Below, one piece after another: positions 1-11,622 of a stretch of 64,000 nucleotides of DNA (its first letter is position 1; the number at the start of each line of letters is the position of its first letter). Source of the stretch: Sipunculus nudus (lineage: Eukaryota > Annelida > Sipuncula > Golfingiida > Sipunculidae); assembly GCA_026874595.1 (NCBI GenBank), contig CM049319.1, forward strand, positions 55,357,417 through 55,421,416, written 5' to 3'. The notes under the pieces are model-generated. The model had not been told where the DNA came from and ran no database searches. It worked only from the letters and a program-made list of their open reading frames with translations. The translations under genes and the position numbers were made by a program.

Positions 1-419
1 TATACGCAATAATCATATCAATTAAAATGTACGCAAAGCGTAACCATAAGACGTGGACGCTAGTAAAATTCTTGTTCTTTATTGACAGATTATTTTTAGA
101 TTATGTTGTTTAAAACAGCTATTCCTGATTTGCAGGTAATATATAATACCGGTTATCATTTATATGTCAGTGTTTTGTATTTCGACTTCCCTTTGGCGAT
201 GGGAACTTCTATTCATGAAGGCTTTGTTTTCGCGGTAATTTCCCTAACGTGTAGATCGCGAATTTGAAACATTCGCGATACAAGTTGATGAGGGGCCATG
301 ACGTTCAGCTTAATTCAAGGAACCTTGAACAACGGGTAAAATAACTCAAAGAGTACTAACAGTTTTGTAAATAGACCTTAGGTATGGCCACAGTGACCTA
401 ATTCTATATCGAGCTGCTA

Positions 420-720
420 CCATTTGTGCCTGTCTGACTAACAACGTGTTAAAATAATGTTTTTCACACAGCTTGCAGAACATATAGGTCACATCATTTT
501 TCCAAGAAGTTTTAACAGGAACCTCCCTGGATCTTTATCAAATCAGCAGTTTCCAAGTCTAATTGTAATCAATCATGCAAATATGTTCTATAGGGTGCTC
601 AAATAATGTTCTTTTCACATATCGTTTAGGAGATAGGTCACTTTGACCTAATTTTAAGTTTCCAAGGAGATATACCCAGGACATCCCTGGATATACAGTT
701 AGAAGATTCTAGGTCTAACG
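420..720 (+). repeat. Old tandem duplication, about 130-bp unit
   Basis: AAATAATGTTTTTCACACAG...ATATAGGTCAC near 452-492 is repeated as AAATAATGTTCTTTTCACAT...AGATAGGTCAC near 601-640; CCCTGGATCTTTAT and CCCTGGATATACA follow in the same way. Confidence 0.4.
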
Positions 721-2644
721 GTTACAGACTGCTTGATTTGAAGGTCTCAATAATAGAGAAAAAATGGGTTAAAATTCGAAAAAAAACAGGTGGCGCCACC
801 ACTTTGAAGAAACTGATGAGACACTCCACGATCAATATGCATGCAAGGAGTGCCATCACAAAAACTGCTTCTTTTTGGGGTTCCTCGGTGGTATACGACC
901 CAGCAATGGAAACGATTACACACCAAGGGTCCGCAGGTGCAAAAGTCACCTATCCTGGTTGGCACCAGGATATATAATGGGTGTGCTACTGCCCTGTCAC
1001 GTAGTCAAAAACAGAAATAAAAATCTGAATATGTACATTAAAAATGGTGGCGTAACCCACGACAAAATAGTATATTGAAAAAGCGGATGTATCTTATGAA
1101 TTGAGGTAATAATTCTTCTGATATATAAATGAACAAAATGTTTGTAAACGTTTTTAATTTAAAAATCACATTCGAAATAGGATAGACGGTTGGTCATTAC
1201 TAATGGTGGCAAAGTAGACACATCATGTATTGAGGTATGTGGTAATGTTGCATGTGTTATTGACCCTTTAGTTATTATATTCACACTTTATCTCAGTATA
1301 TCATATCTTTTTTGATGGAATGATTATTTAAACTATTTAATTTTGAGTCTGAGGGCTTTTTTCTAAGAAATTTCTTTTATGTTCTAATATGTTTAAACCA
1401 TTTAAGTTCACATTAAACCCGATAAAGTATATTCCGTTTTTACTTCTGTTTAATGATGTATTTATTTATGAGATTTTATTCATCCTACTTTTTTATTTTC
1501 TGTAGCCCATTAAATTCGTAACATTTTCTCAATAAAACCTGAATTTTTAAATGTAAGGTGTAAAATATATCTAAATGTTCAATTTTCAAGCAAGAATGAA
1601 AAAAAGAAATAGAGAAAGAAACAACATAAACTACCAGGATATTGACATGTTGTTTAATACTGGTTTACCAAACTGGTACTTTCTTTTCTAGGTAACTTAA
1701 AACATGTACCTGATTGATTTGATTTTTAATAAGTTCATAAAAATCGATTCGAATTTCATTCATATCATCGAATTTCAGCCTTAAAATGATATATACTTTA
1801 AAAGGAATTATATGAACTAAATGCGACTTAAGTACTGGATTGGTTATGAATGAAGAAAGATTCACAAAGGACGCTGAATTAATGGATGTCTTATTCTTGA
1901 CCCGGTGTCAAGGTTGTTAAAACACTGCTTATCCGTTGTCATAATTATGGTTTCATTAGATCAGTTTTCTTCTGGTCTGTGTAACTGTAATCTCGTTTGC
2001 TGGTTAACTTGTAAAAATATGGAATTTTAGTTTTTTTTTAACAGTTTACTGGCCCTGTCTAGTTTCCATTCTATATTGGCCTTCAAAGCCCCAGTTAACT
2101 TGGTCGTCTTGGTAAAATATGTAACGATGATATTTCATTAGATCATTTTCTACATGATTTAATATAGGAAGGCGTCAGTACTCCGTTAATAATTTAGCAA
2201 AGAGGGAAAAGCAATATTTAATTATAAAGCAAAAGGGTATAACCCTGCTCATAATGTACAAGAATTATCTTAACCATGTTACGGCAATGAATACAGTGGC
2301 ACTCTCCCGGGTTCAGCGGGTGCAACCAATTCTTCACCCGCGTGATACCCGCAGACGACAACTAGCTGACATTTCGCACACGGCACTCTGGTCAAAGCAG
2401 ATCAAGTAATTTCCTTACAAGAAGTGTATCCTAATCTGTGACCAGATGTTAGGAATCTTGAAAATTTATGGAGCTAATTTACACAACTGGTTGATATATA
2501 CACAAATAAATATTCCACCTAAATGGTGGTCTCAGTTACGCGTGCCTTGTGGGTGAAAGCATATAATTGCTCCATATTTTGGGAAAGCAAACTTTATTTT
2601 TATCAATATGTACGCTTATGCCTATAACAGACAAAGGAATGGGA

Positions 2645-2661
2645 GGGGGGGGGGGGGGGGG
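2645..2661 (+). repeat. G17 homopolymer
   Basis: Uninterrupted G run in an AT-rich intron. Confidence 0.95.
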
Positions 2662-4330
2662 ATCAGTCAAAATGCACTATCATTTAGGCATTGCAAATGA
2701 CCCAAATATGGATAAAATGAATCTTCCGGACACGACAATTATACAGCCGCTTTACGTAACGCGTTTTTAAAGAAGATTCTTCATAAACAATCTTGATAAC
2801 AATCAAATAACACATTAATTACCTGTATTACAACTCCTTAACCTTTTTCCTATTGATCTATCATGATTATTGGTTTGTAATGATTTGTATTACTTCTATT
2901 AAAATTTTGTATGTTAATTTTTGACGATGGAAATCAAGGTTAACAACAACAACAACTTGGCAAATATTATTTAGACATGATTCTAGAGAAAGCGGATTTT
3001 TCTATAAGATAAATTAATTTTCCAGACGTTAAAGTCCAGGGCCATGTTTAAATAAATAGAAAGTTGATTTATTTTTATTTTTAACGAACGGGGACTGAAT
3101 GTGGAATACTTAACTTATTATGCTTCAACAGTACTTTCAATTGACCTGACATTCACAGCCCTTATGCTTCGCATCTTTGACCTAATTATGCTAATAAGCT
3201 AAAAAACCGCTCTAACACAGAAGGCTTTCCATGTCTTTGGGTGTGAGGGGTGGTTTTTTTCGGTCGCATTGACTGACGTTATCAGCTTGCATTACATTAA
3301 CTCTATTCTCCAGGTAAAGTAAACCTATTCCATGTGCGTTTGTTGTCTGATAGGAGGATTTCATCCAGATCCCAGACTTTGTCCTGGTTTGATTGGCTGG
3401 TACACATGTGACATCACGGACTGTATTTTATCAACAACTCAGATCTAGTAATGCATGTTGTTTTTATTCTCTGCTGAAAATTTGGGACTGACAGAGGCAG
3501 AAATACTGTGCTTTTACTGAGATCTAGAATTTTTAGTCACAGGGGTTTTCCCAGTGTGTGACGTCACTGCCGAGTTGACAGTGCTCATAGATGTGCCAAT
3601 AGTTTTTGAACTAATCACATTACCTCATGTTTTTAGTGGAAAAATAGATAGAAAAAATGTTTTTCCTCCAGGAATTGGGCTTACTTTTATGTAAAATCTA
3701 TATTAATATTTTTTTTTTTCATAGGCAATTATGTTATATGATAATATAATGAGATTTGGAATACGTTTGCTTGACCTCCAGTGAGGAATATATCGCACTC
3801 ATTTTAAAAGTATTTTGTCACATTTTACGTTAATTGTCTCACACAAATTTAGTGCAAGGTTAGACGTAATTATTCACCCGGCAGTCGGCGGAATAGCTCT
3901 TGCAACCATTGGCATCGATTTATTTATATTATTTAATTTGTATTAACAAAATCCATGGGGGAAAAACATGATGACACGGGTACTGATGTGGACAAAACGT
4001 GTTCTTTTTGTGAGAGTCGGCAAAATTATGCGATTTTTTTCGCTTTACATGTAATACACCTTTTATATTGCCCCCAGTTATTTAATTGGGTGATCCCAAC
4101 TGCTTTGCTCATGATTATGTTTTGAATGAATATTCGATTAAGGTCAAATTGAGTTCTTGGTTTGGTCAATTGTCCTGTCCTGAGTAAAAAGGTGTGTGAA
4201 AATTGCATTTATCAACTTCAGATAGGTTGAATTGGAAAATAATTCGGGGTTAAAAGGCACAGATCCGACAGAAATGTGTCCCATGATCAAATTATATCCC
4301 ACCAGAAATATCTGAAGGGGGGGGGGGGTC

Positions 4331-4530
4331 AGGACAGCTTACCGGTAAAACGCCTGGCTCTCTCCGCTAGCGACACGGGTTCGATCTCAGGTGGTGCCAT
4401 GACAGTGGGTTGTAGTGGCCCGCCCAATGTCGGTGTTTCTCTCGGGGTTCTCCGGTTTCCTCCACCTCTCTCACTACGATCTTCAACTCTATTAGCATCG
4501 TCTAGTTTCACTTAAAATATTTAACTGTAC
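4331..4530 (+). repeat. tRNA-derived SINE-like unit
   Basis: A B-box-like motif (ACGGGTTCGATCTC) follows a GCCTGGCTCTC stretch. The body has GTGGCCCGCCCAATGTC and CGGGGTTCTCCGGTTTCC, a body typical of SINEs in bivalves and fish. The open frames on both strands here are SINE sequence. Confidence 0.55.
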
Positions 4531-4586
4531 ACCGACTCAATCTGCCGACCTTTGACGTTGCTTAGGGAGCTAGTACGGGCCGGATT

Positions 4587-4606
4587 CAGGGGCGGATCCA
4601 GGATTT
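4587..4606 (+). repeat. Transposon-end motif CAGGGGCGGATCC
   Basis: The 20-mer CAGGGGCGGATCCAGGATTT recurs almost exactly on the minus strand at 36743-36762 and 51646-51665, and here it is followed by a G run. CAGGGGCG resembles a hAT-type terminus. No partner end was identified for any of the three, so the elements cannot be delimited. Confidence 0.5.
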
Positions 4607-4741
4607 AGGAGGGGGGGGGGGTCCATGCCTAAGCTTCCGCGAGGTATATCCCCTGGGGCTGACCTTGTAAAGCCGGAGGCAAGTTACGCTAAGTTTTATG
4701 GTATGAACAATCCTAGGGTCGTCGGAGTAATATCTGGTGAT

Positions 4742-5150
4742 AAGGACTCGAGTCAGGTCTCGAGGGACCTACTGTGACTTTGAGGTAAGGACCCAAGAAA
4801 TCAGGCCGCGTCCATCTCCAGTAAAGGAGATGGGAATCTTTGTCACATACTAGAAAAACATTTTTGTGCAGCGAACTTCTAACTTAATTATACAAAAACG
4901 ATAATATATACCAAACTTTATCTCTGCATCGGGAGCTTAAACATTCAAGCAGAAATCATGTGTAAAGTGATATAAAAATACTCATGGTAACCTCAAAGTT
5001 GCATTTAAAATTCCTTTTAATAAGAAGATTTTTATTGGACCCGGGTCCAAGATGATTTGAACTCGAAGAAAGTGGACTTTGACAAGAACCTCGAGGACTC
5101 TTACTTGTTCTCCTACTCGGATGGTGTGGACTCGACTATACCTCACTGGA
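4742..5150 (+). repeat. GACTCGAG-rich dispersed repeat, copy G1
   Basis: Both flanks are dense in GACTCGAG, GGACTCG and GAACTCGAAG motifs, around an AT-rich centre with CATGGTAACCTCAAAGTT. It matches G2 and G3 in order and length and ends in GGTGTGGACTCGACTA. Confidence 0.6.
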
Positions 5151-5423
5151 AATATTGTACTGAAACGTGATTTTTATTTTTCATTTCTTGCAGCAGGTTC
5201 GGCGTCGGGCAACTTTTTGCCATATCAACGAACTGTGGAATAAATCGAACTCCAGAAACGGCGTCGGCAAACAATGAACATGGGAGAATTTGTTGGACAT
5301 TGGTCATCTAGTGTCGAGTTTTTGGCCAGGAGATCTGCAAAATGCTGGACGTGGAGCTTAGTAGCTGTGCTTGGTACAATGATTGTGTAATTTTGTAATT
5401 TACCGTGAAGCAATTCTTATCAT

Positions 5424-5590
5424 ACATATTTAAACGGACTACATGACCCTCTTCCCCACATTCATACATTCGCATTATGTGTATTTAGAGACCCGGTGCA
5501 CTTTTGGGCCAGATTTTCACAACCACAAACCCTAAAGAGAGTCGATCTCTTTGAGAGTTCGATTCTGTGCGGTGTGTACCGATCCCGATA
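5424..5590 (+). repeat. Dispersed repeat family A, copy A1
   Basis: Shares CGGACTACAT, the GTGTATTTAGA block, CAAACCCTAAA and the end CGATTCTGTGCGGTGTG with copies A4-A6. No coding content or clear termini. Confidence 0.55.
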
Positions 5591-6620
5591 AACATCGCTC
5601 GACAAAGATCGGCCTTATATACCAGGCTTTATAAACTATTTATAAACGGAGTTTGAATTCTCTTCTAAAAGACCCACATACTTATTGATGGTAGTTCCAT
5701 TGCTGCTAATAATACATGATGACCCTTGATGAAAATCCTTTGCGAGCAGTAGTTGAATGAACTCAACAAGTAGGAATGCAAAGAGACCGCTTTACAAAAG
5801 ATTGACGAGGAAATGTACTTCTAATGGCAACCCAAGTCATTTAGTGGTGAGTTGTAAAATATAGTTTAGGGAATTTTTACATTGGATAATGTAACATATA
5901 TAAAATAAATAAAATTATATATTCCCTTTCAATAAAGTCAGTGTGTGCTGCGTAGTATATTAGTAACTATTACATCCAATGGGAAAGGGGAATCTCTTCG
6001 CTTGGTCATGAGCGTTTGTTATTGCATTACTTTGCGGTCCTTAATAATTAATAACTAGATTATTAAAAAGAAATATATATCAAATTCATTCAGCTAATTA
6101 TGACCACCATTTTCAATCATCTGATCCTTCATAATACGTCTTCTTCAGTTTGCACCCAATGACTTCGTCAGTTAGGCACACATAGATGTCAGAGGAAGGA
6201 ATTTATCAATAATACATTGGACATGGGCTTGCTGTGCCAGAGATTTATTTGTATAAGGCCTTCCCGTCCACTGTCAGTGAACGCGAAATAAAGGCCAGTC
6301 AGTACAGAGTTAACTGTCAGATTGGATAAAAAAAATCATTTCTCATCATTGCAAACCAATATTGAGATTGGCGTCAGGGTGTTGTTGAAATCTGGACCTG
6401 AATGACAGACCTAGGTAACGGTCTCATTCTGATATGAAAGTTAGCAGTCGAGAAGCAGATCCCGTATGTGATGTCTTCAAGGGATTTATTCCCTCTGTGT
6501 AACAGTGCATGGTAAATTTGCTTTTAGAAGTTATTTTGAAAGGCTTATTTGATTATTTTTAATGCATTCTTGCCAAAGCTTTAATGTATATAATAAGGAG
6601 AAATGTATACATATATATAT

Positions 6621-6941
6621 GGAAAAAAAAATCAAAAGGATGGTTATCAGACACTTTTTTTCAGAATTCAATGCAGGCGGGCGGTTTTTTTATTTTTAAT
6701 TTTTTGAATGTTTCAATAAAAATGTCAAATGATCGGGTGAAAGTATGATAATAACATATTTATTTTGCTAAACAAGTAAAAGCACTACATTACAAAGAAA
6801 TTTGATCAAAATTATATGATTTTATCTTCTTAATAAAATGACCGAGCGGCTTGAGCTCAAATCTGGAAAGTCTTGATTGAAAATGAAAATAAAAATATTT
6901 GATGCGGGCGGTGCCTGAGAAGCATACCTAATTTTTTGGCC
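6621..6941 (+). mobile_element. PIF/Harbinger-like MITE, copy 1
   Basis: This 321-bp element matches the copy at 11287-11622 along its whole length, including the inner motifs GCGGGCGG, AAAAATGTCAAATGAT and AAGTAAAAGCACTACA. The right end (TGCCTGAGAAGCATACC, then GGCC) is well kept; the left terminal repeat is decayed (GGAAAA in place of GGCCAAA). It has no open reading frame and is non-autonomous. Confidence 0.75.
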
Positions 6942-7799
6942 TAAGAGTAAGACTTATAGAGTCTGATAACCAATACATTTGACATGTATTGACCTAAATG
7001 CAAAAATATAGTTTGGTTACTTGGCGGCATCATCAACGTCATGCATCACGTTAAATCGGAAGATCATAATATGAGTTTATAAATTCGACTTAGGAGACGG
7101 TGACCTTCAAACAACGACACCTTTCATTAAATAAGCCCTATTTTCCTTAAAGTATACATCTCCTGTATTTTTACGAATATTACTTTTGCGTTAAAGATTG
7201 TAAAATTACCATTGGAATAAACTCTAAAATGCACAATTACAATAACAGTAAACCCCTCCTTGCCCCCAAGTCTTGAATTCGCCCCTGTTTCGCTGTATTA
7301 AAACCCTTTTCCTGAGACAATTGCTTTATAACTTAACCATTGCTGTTATTTAGTATGTGTGTGTAACTGCTTGACTGTTTAATTGCAATACGTCGTTTTG
7401 TTTAATGGTACGTGAAACTGGACGTAATTTGTAACATTTTACATAAGGAAATTTACATTGACAATATGCAGTATTAGTAATATATTTGCCTTTTTCAATA
7501 AATGGAGAATGCTTGTCACACATTTGTCAATCTCTGCAAAGTACATGATGATGATGATTATAGAAACGATAAATAAGAGTAGACAAAAATGTAATATTCT
7601 TAATGGTATTAGGAGCCTTCTCTGAATATTGAATTTTTTTGTATTAGTAAAAGGAAAATTTCCCGATAGTCAGTTGGCGTGAAATTTATACATCTGAAGA
7701 TAAAAGAGTTTGTACCAATTAGGATGCCTTCAAACGCCTTAGGACCCATCCAACAAGGGGATACGCCCAGTTCGAATAGTTACGATCTGTAATCCTGAG

Positions 7800-8640
7800 A
7801 AATTATTGGTTAATCGTCATCCGAGCGTACACGTTATTACAAAAAGCAGGATACCACACGATTCCTTAATTCTAGACTTCCTATCACAAAGTGTATGTTG
7901 AAATACGATATGAAGTCCTATGATCTCGGCTTTGTATCGTACCGTATGTTTATCGAGCATGTTCGAAATCTTCGTATGGCAACTGGCTTCCAATCGTATG
8001 GTATCCAAATTTCATAACATGTACGTCAGTATTAAATGACCTTGTCTTTTTTCTTGTCCTTCTTTTATTTCCTGCTTGAGGCACTGAAAGCCAATTTCTG
8101 CGATTTCTGAACCAACCGTTTCATGGGTAGCCATGTTGTTGATCAGTATTTCATCTAATTATCCTATCCCCATTTGCACCAAATCCTATCGAGCCCAAAT
8201 ATGTACACTATACTTAAAATGGTCCTGTGACAAATCAATAGTGATCGCTGTGGTCGCGAAAGATCGGATGAGAAAAATCAGTCGTAAGGTGGTCTGGGAC
8301 CCTATAACAAAAACCTCCCACGACCTTTCTGCTCGTGTGCAGTCGTAGCTTATCATGGTAAGTTGGCTTAAACCGGTTATAGACTACCATGTGACCGTCG
8401 TGCGATGGTCTGGCATAGTCGTATCCCGCTTTGTATCATATCGTTTCCAAATTTCGTAACATGAACGCTTTGTCTTAAATAGTTTATGACAGTCGGAAGA
8501 TCATCACGATCACACAAGAGTTATCGCAGGAAGGTCACTGACAGTGGTCGTAGAACAAGTCGCAAGACGTAGCATGACATGACGCAGGCGGTCTCTTATG
8601 GTCGTGCGATATTCATGCCATTGTCTGTTATTCTTAACTG
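7800..8640. repeat. Degenerate internal duplication
   Basis: GGCTTTGTATCGTACCGTATG...TCCAAATTTCATAACATGTACG (7928-8029) recurs as CGCTTTGTATCATATCGTTTCCAAATTTCGTAACATGAACG (8428-8468). The whole block is rich in TCGTA, GTCGT and CGATC words, as in an old tandem array. Confidence 0.4.
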
Positions 8641-8901
8641 TTTATTCCCTAAAAGGCGCAGTCAGTCGCCGACACGGCCTGTCAGCCAAGACGCAGTTGA
8701 TTGTAGCTCAGATGTGCCTGTATCCTCGGACTAGGGATAAGTAGAACTTAAAAGAAGAACACGTTCTGTGATTGGCTGAATCGACCCCCTAAGTCTGCGA
8801 AACACGCTGTGTGATTCGCTGAAAAGATCAACCAATAGCAATAAATATCATTGGGCCACTTTAAATGCCTTAAAGTGCCACTATATATTTGGATGGAGAA
8901 T

Positions 8902-8921
8902 GGGGGGGGGGGGGGGGGGGG
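8902..8921 (+). repeat. G20 homopolymer
   Basis: Uninterrupted G run. Confidence 0.95.
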
Positions 8922-9909
8922 TCCAGAGCTACATTAGGATAAGCGTCATGCTAGCTGTGGTCTTGCAGCCATACTTCTTCTCGATTGGATTTCAAACAAG
9001 CATTACACTGCCAGCAGGTTACATCATACAACACCCCTCTATCTGCCGCCTTTTGGTCCTGAATATCGTTTGCCCAAGCTGCGGGTAGACGCAGCAGTGG
9101 TAAATGCGGCGGCCCACTGCTGCTCCGGAGAGCAGTTAAAACCAGCTCCTAGTTGGGTTTACCTGAACCGTGGGTTATTTTTAATATACAATAGAAAAAC
9201 AGAACAAATGCCACAACTTACCTCTATTTTATGTTTGAAGAAACTCTTACCCATCACAGCCATTTTGACTAAATCCTATAAAAGTAGAAAAAATTATTAT
9301 CATCCCACACACACGTGCATGTTCATATATCTAGCCTACAGTTAAAAAAATATTTTATTGTAATCCCTTACATACGACACAACAAGAAAATGAATTGCAG
9401 TGTACGGGTTGTAGCACAATGATCATGTTAACATAATCAAATTTATTTTTAATTATTGATATTTAACACAAGGCCTGGCCGATGATATCCAGAAGGAGAC
9501 ATGCACAACCAAACAGCAACAAATGTTTGTGATAGACCTACGTTTATATCCGTAGGTATATGAAAAAGAAAAACGTTAGTGACCACTGGGCCATGGCGCT
9601 CAGCCTAAATTTGACACAAGCTATCAGGACTGATTCTTGCACAGTGTTAATATTCTTTCTTTGGAATACGCAAGAGATGAGTGGGTTTTCCCTGCAAATT
9701 CGTTTAATTAAATAAAGACCTTAAACGTCAGTTGTGAATGTGATGTGTATGTTAATAGGATGTGTATATAAGACAGAAACATTTTCCCTCTACAATCCTA
9801 AAAATCAACAAAATGTCAAAACTGATTTATTCTTCGAATATGTACGAATATCAAAATTACATAGACTAACGTGAAATAAGAACGATAAAGCAGACAAAAA
9901 AAAACTTAC

Positions 9910-10397
9910 CACCACAACAAGAAAACCCAGGATGGCGATACTTGCAAAATGGAGACCATGTGCAAGTTCATGTAGGGTGTCCACTTTTTCTCTTTCCGTG
10001 TAGTTATCCATTTTATGGGCCACGTCCCTTCTCTTGACCAATATACGATTATTTGCATCCGAGAGATTGACTGTTTGGCCACTTCCGGCGGAAACGGAAG
10101 TCCTCAATGTCCCATCAGAGAGGACACCATAGTGTCCCCCCTCGCTAGTATCATTGTTGCCGGGAGGTTTAAAAGCTATACCTGAAGCGGTGCTAGTTTG
10201 CATAATATTATTAATGCTTCTGCTATTGTCTATATTGCTATTTATCGAGTTGGAAGTCTGCCAGTGACCTGGACTGCTCAAAAGAGATAAAATAACGGCT
10301 ACATCTTTTCCCTTATATCCTCCTAGTTCTTCTGGATGTCTTGATTTCACCAACAGCACAAGTTGATCAATGTCCTCAGCCTTCTTCTGGAGTTTGG
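9910..10397 (-). CDS. HVCN1: Hv1 proton channel, exon 4 (long S1-S2 loop and S2)
   Basis: This 488-nt exon has a TTTTCATTACAG acceptor and a GTAAGT donor, entering in phase 1 and leaving in phase 0. It encodes residues 94-256. Residues 94-137 look helical and charged (AKLQKKAEDIDQLVLLVK, then EELGGYKGKD). Residues 138-210 are rich in Ser, Asn, Thr and Gly. Residues 211-241 are basic then acidic. S2 starts near L242 (LHFASIAILGFLVVV). The loop is about 147 residues and in Hv1 topology faces outside. It has three N-glycosylation sequons: N175-D-T, N204-L-S and N225-Y-T. H243 aligns with the zinc-binding H140 of human Hv1. The aligned position of human F150 is L253, and that of E153 is V256, next to the splice site. 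The long loop is open throughout and flanked by good splice sites, so it is not an assembly artefact. The gene continues beyond the left edge. Confidence 0.88.
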
Positions 10398-11286
10398 CTG
10401 TAATGAAAATCAATGAATCATTAAAATAATGAATTAATTAATCATGACAATTATTTGAGCCATGATACCATTTATTGGATAGTTTTCTAACACCAGTAAT
10501 ATGAGGTAGAAACTTTTGAAATATACAATGAAAACCCGAAATTACGACCACCAACGAGACCTCGATCAAGTGGTCGCTTTTTCAAGGTGGTCGTTTAATC
10601 GAGGTTGGATGTAAAGAGCAAATGAGAATTGGAACCGTGAAAAAGTAGTCGTTGTTTTGAGGTGGTCGCTAAACTGAGGCATGGTTTAACTGTCTTAAGT
10701 TTTTTATGCAAATTCACCTATTTCTCACATTTGATTGAGAAGCTAAAAATCAAATAGAACTCAGAGACCACAACCTCCGCAAGAATTCTAATCAAACAAA
10801 TCAGCGACACAGGGAATGTTCGTCACGGACCAAAGCTCTAATGGTTAGCTCTGTAACAATGACTCTGTGCCTCGACATGCAGGAAAAAAAAGCAATATCC
10901 GTACGTCACATTGGAAAGGAAGCCTTTGAATGAAATATAACAATAAACATATGATGGTAATTAAATTAATTTTATATATTAATCCTTAGGTGTTTTCTTG
11001 ACCCTTCATAAATTAAAACTAAATTTGATTTGTTTGCATAAAATTGCACGCAGACAAACCAAATAACGAAGGGTAAAACATATTACCTCACGCCACCTGG
11101 AGGAGGTATTAAATAAATGAAAGTTAGCCACATCCGTTATTCCACTTTCTTGTCAGTACGACATAATTGATTAAGCACTACTTTGACGTTTAAAATTGGA
11201 TAGTTGATTCACCACAAAATAACAAATATTTTATTTAACTAGGGATTTTGGGAAAATAAACAAGTCATAAAATCCTAATTCAGTTA

Positions 11287-11622
11287 GGCCAAAAAAAATT
11301 AAAGGTATGGTTCTCAGGCACTGTTTTTCAGAAATCAATGCGAGCGGGCGCTTTTTTTATTTTAATTTTTTTGGTATGTTTCGATAAAAATGTCAAATGA
11401 TAAGGGAAAAGCATGAAAATAACAGTTTTATTTTGCTAAATAAGTAAAAGCACTACAAAACAAAGGAAATTGTATGGTTTTATCTTCTTGAAAGAAATGT
11501 CGAAGCAGCATCTGCTCAAAATTGGAAATTGTTATTGAAAATCAAAATAAAAAGTTTTGATGCGGGGGTTTAAAATTGATGCGGGCGGTGCCTGAGAACC
11601 ATACCTTTAATTTTTTTTGGCC
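11287..11622 (+). mobile_element. PIF/Harbinger-like MITE, copy 2, with TTA target duplication
   Basis: This 336-bp element has terminal inverted repeats of about 35 bp that pair almost perfectly: left GGCCAAAAAAAATTAAAGG, then TATGGTTCTCAGGCAC; right GTGCCTGAGAACCATACC, ending GGCC. The trinucleotide TTA flanks both ends (11284-11286 and 11623-11625). A 3-bp TTA duplication with GGCC-type ends is the signature of PIF/Harbinger elements. There is no transposase, so it depends on an element elsewhere. Confidence 0.85.

Larger units (their letters stand above)
1..9909 (-). other. Hv1 intron 4 (left edge open), repeat-rich
   Basis: This sequence lies downstream of the exon 4 donor on the minus strand. 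I looked for the missing channel exons (end of S2, S3, S4 with its arginines, coiled coil) and found none with splice sites, so the intron is probably longer than 9.9 kb. It holds degenerate tandem duplications near 420-720, G runs at 2645-2661 and 8902-8921, a SINE-like unit at 4331-4530, dispersed repeats, a Harbinger-like MITE, and a degenerate repeated block at 7800-8640 rich in CG dinucleotides. A small 10-bp stem lies at 9082-9116. Nothing coding is seen in the rest. Confidence 0.6.

Noticed and set aside
4331-4530. Intact tRNA gene suggested by GGGTTCGATCTC
   Set aside because: No closing acceptor stem or proper anticodon arm, and the downstream body is SINE-like.
1-9903. Missing Hv1 exons for S3, S4 and the coiled coil
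   Set aside because: I looked on the minus strand for a phase-0 acceptor followed by S3-like or Arg-rich S4-like peptide. The one Val-rich reading, near 2940 (AAC repeats), has no acceptor and a stop just upstream and downstream in the relevant frames. The exons are taken to lie off the left edge.
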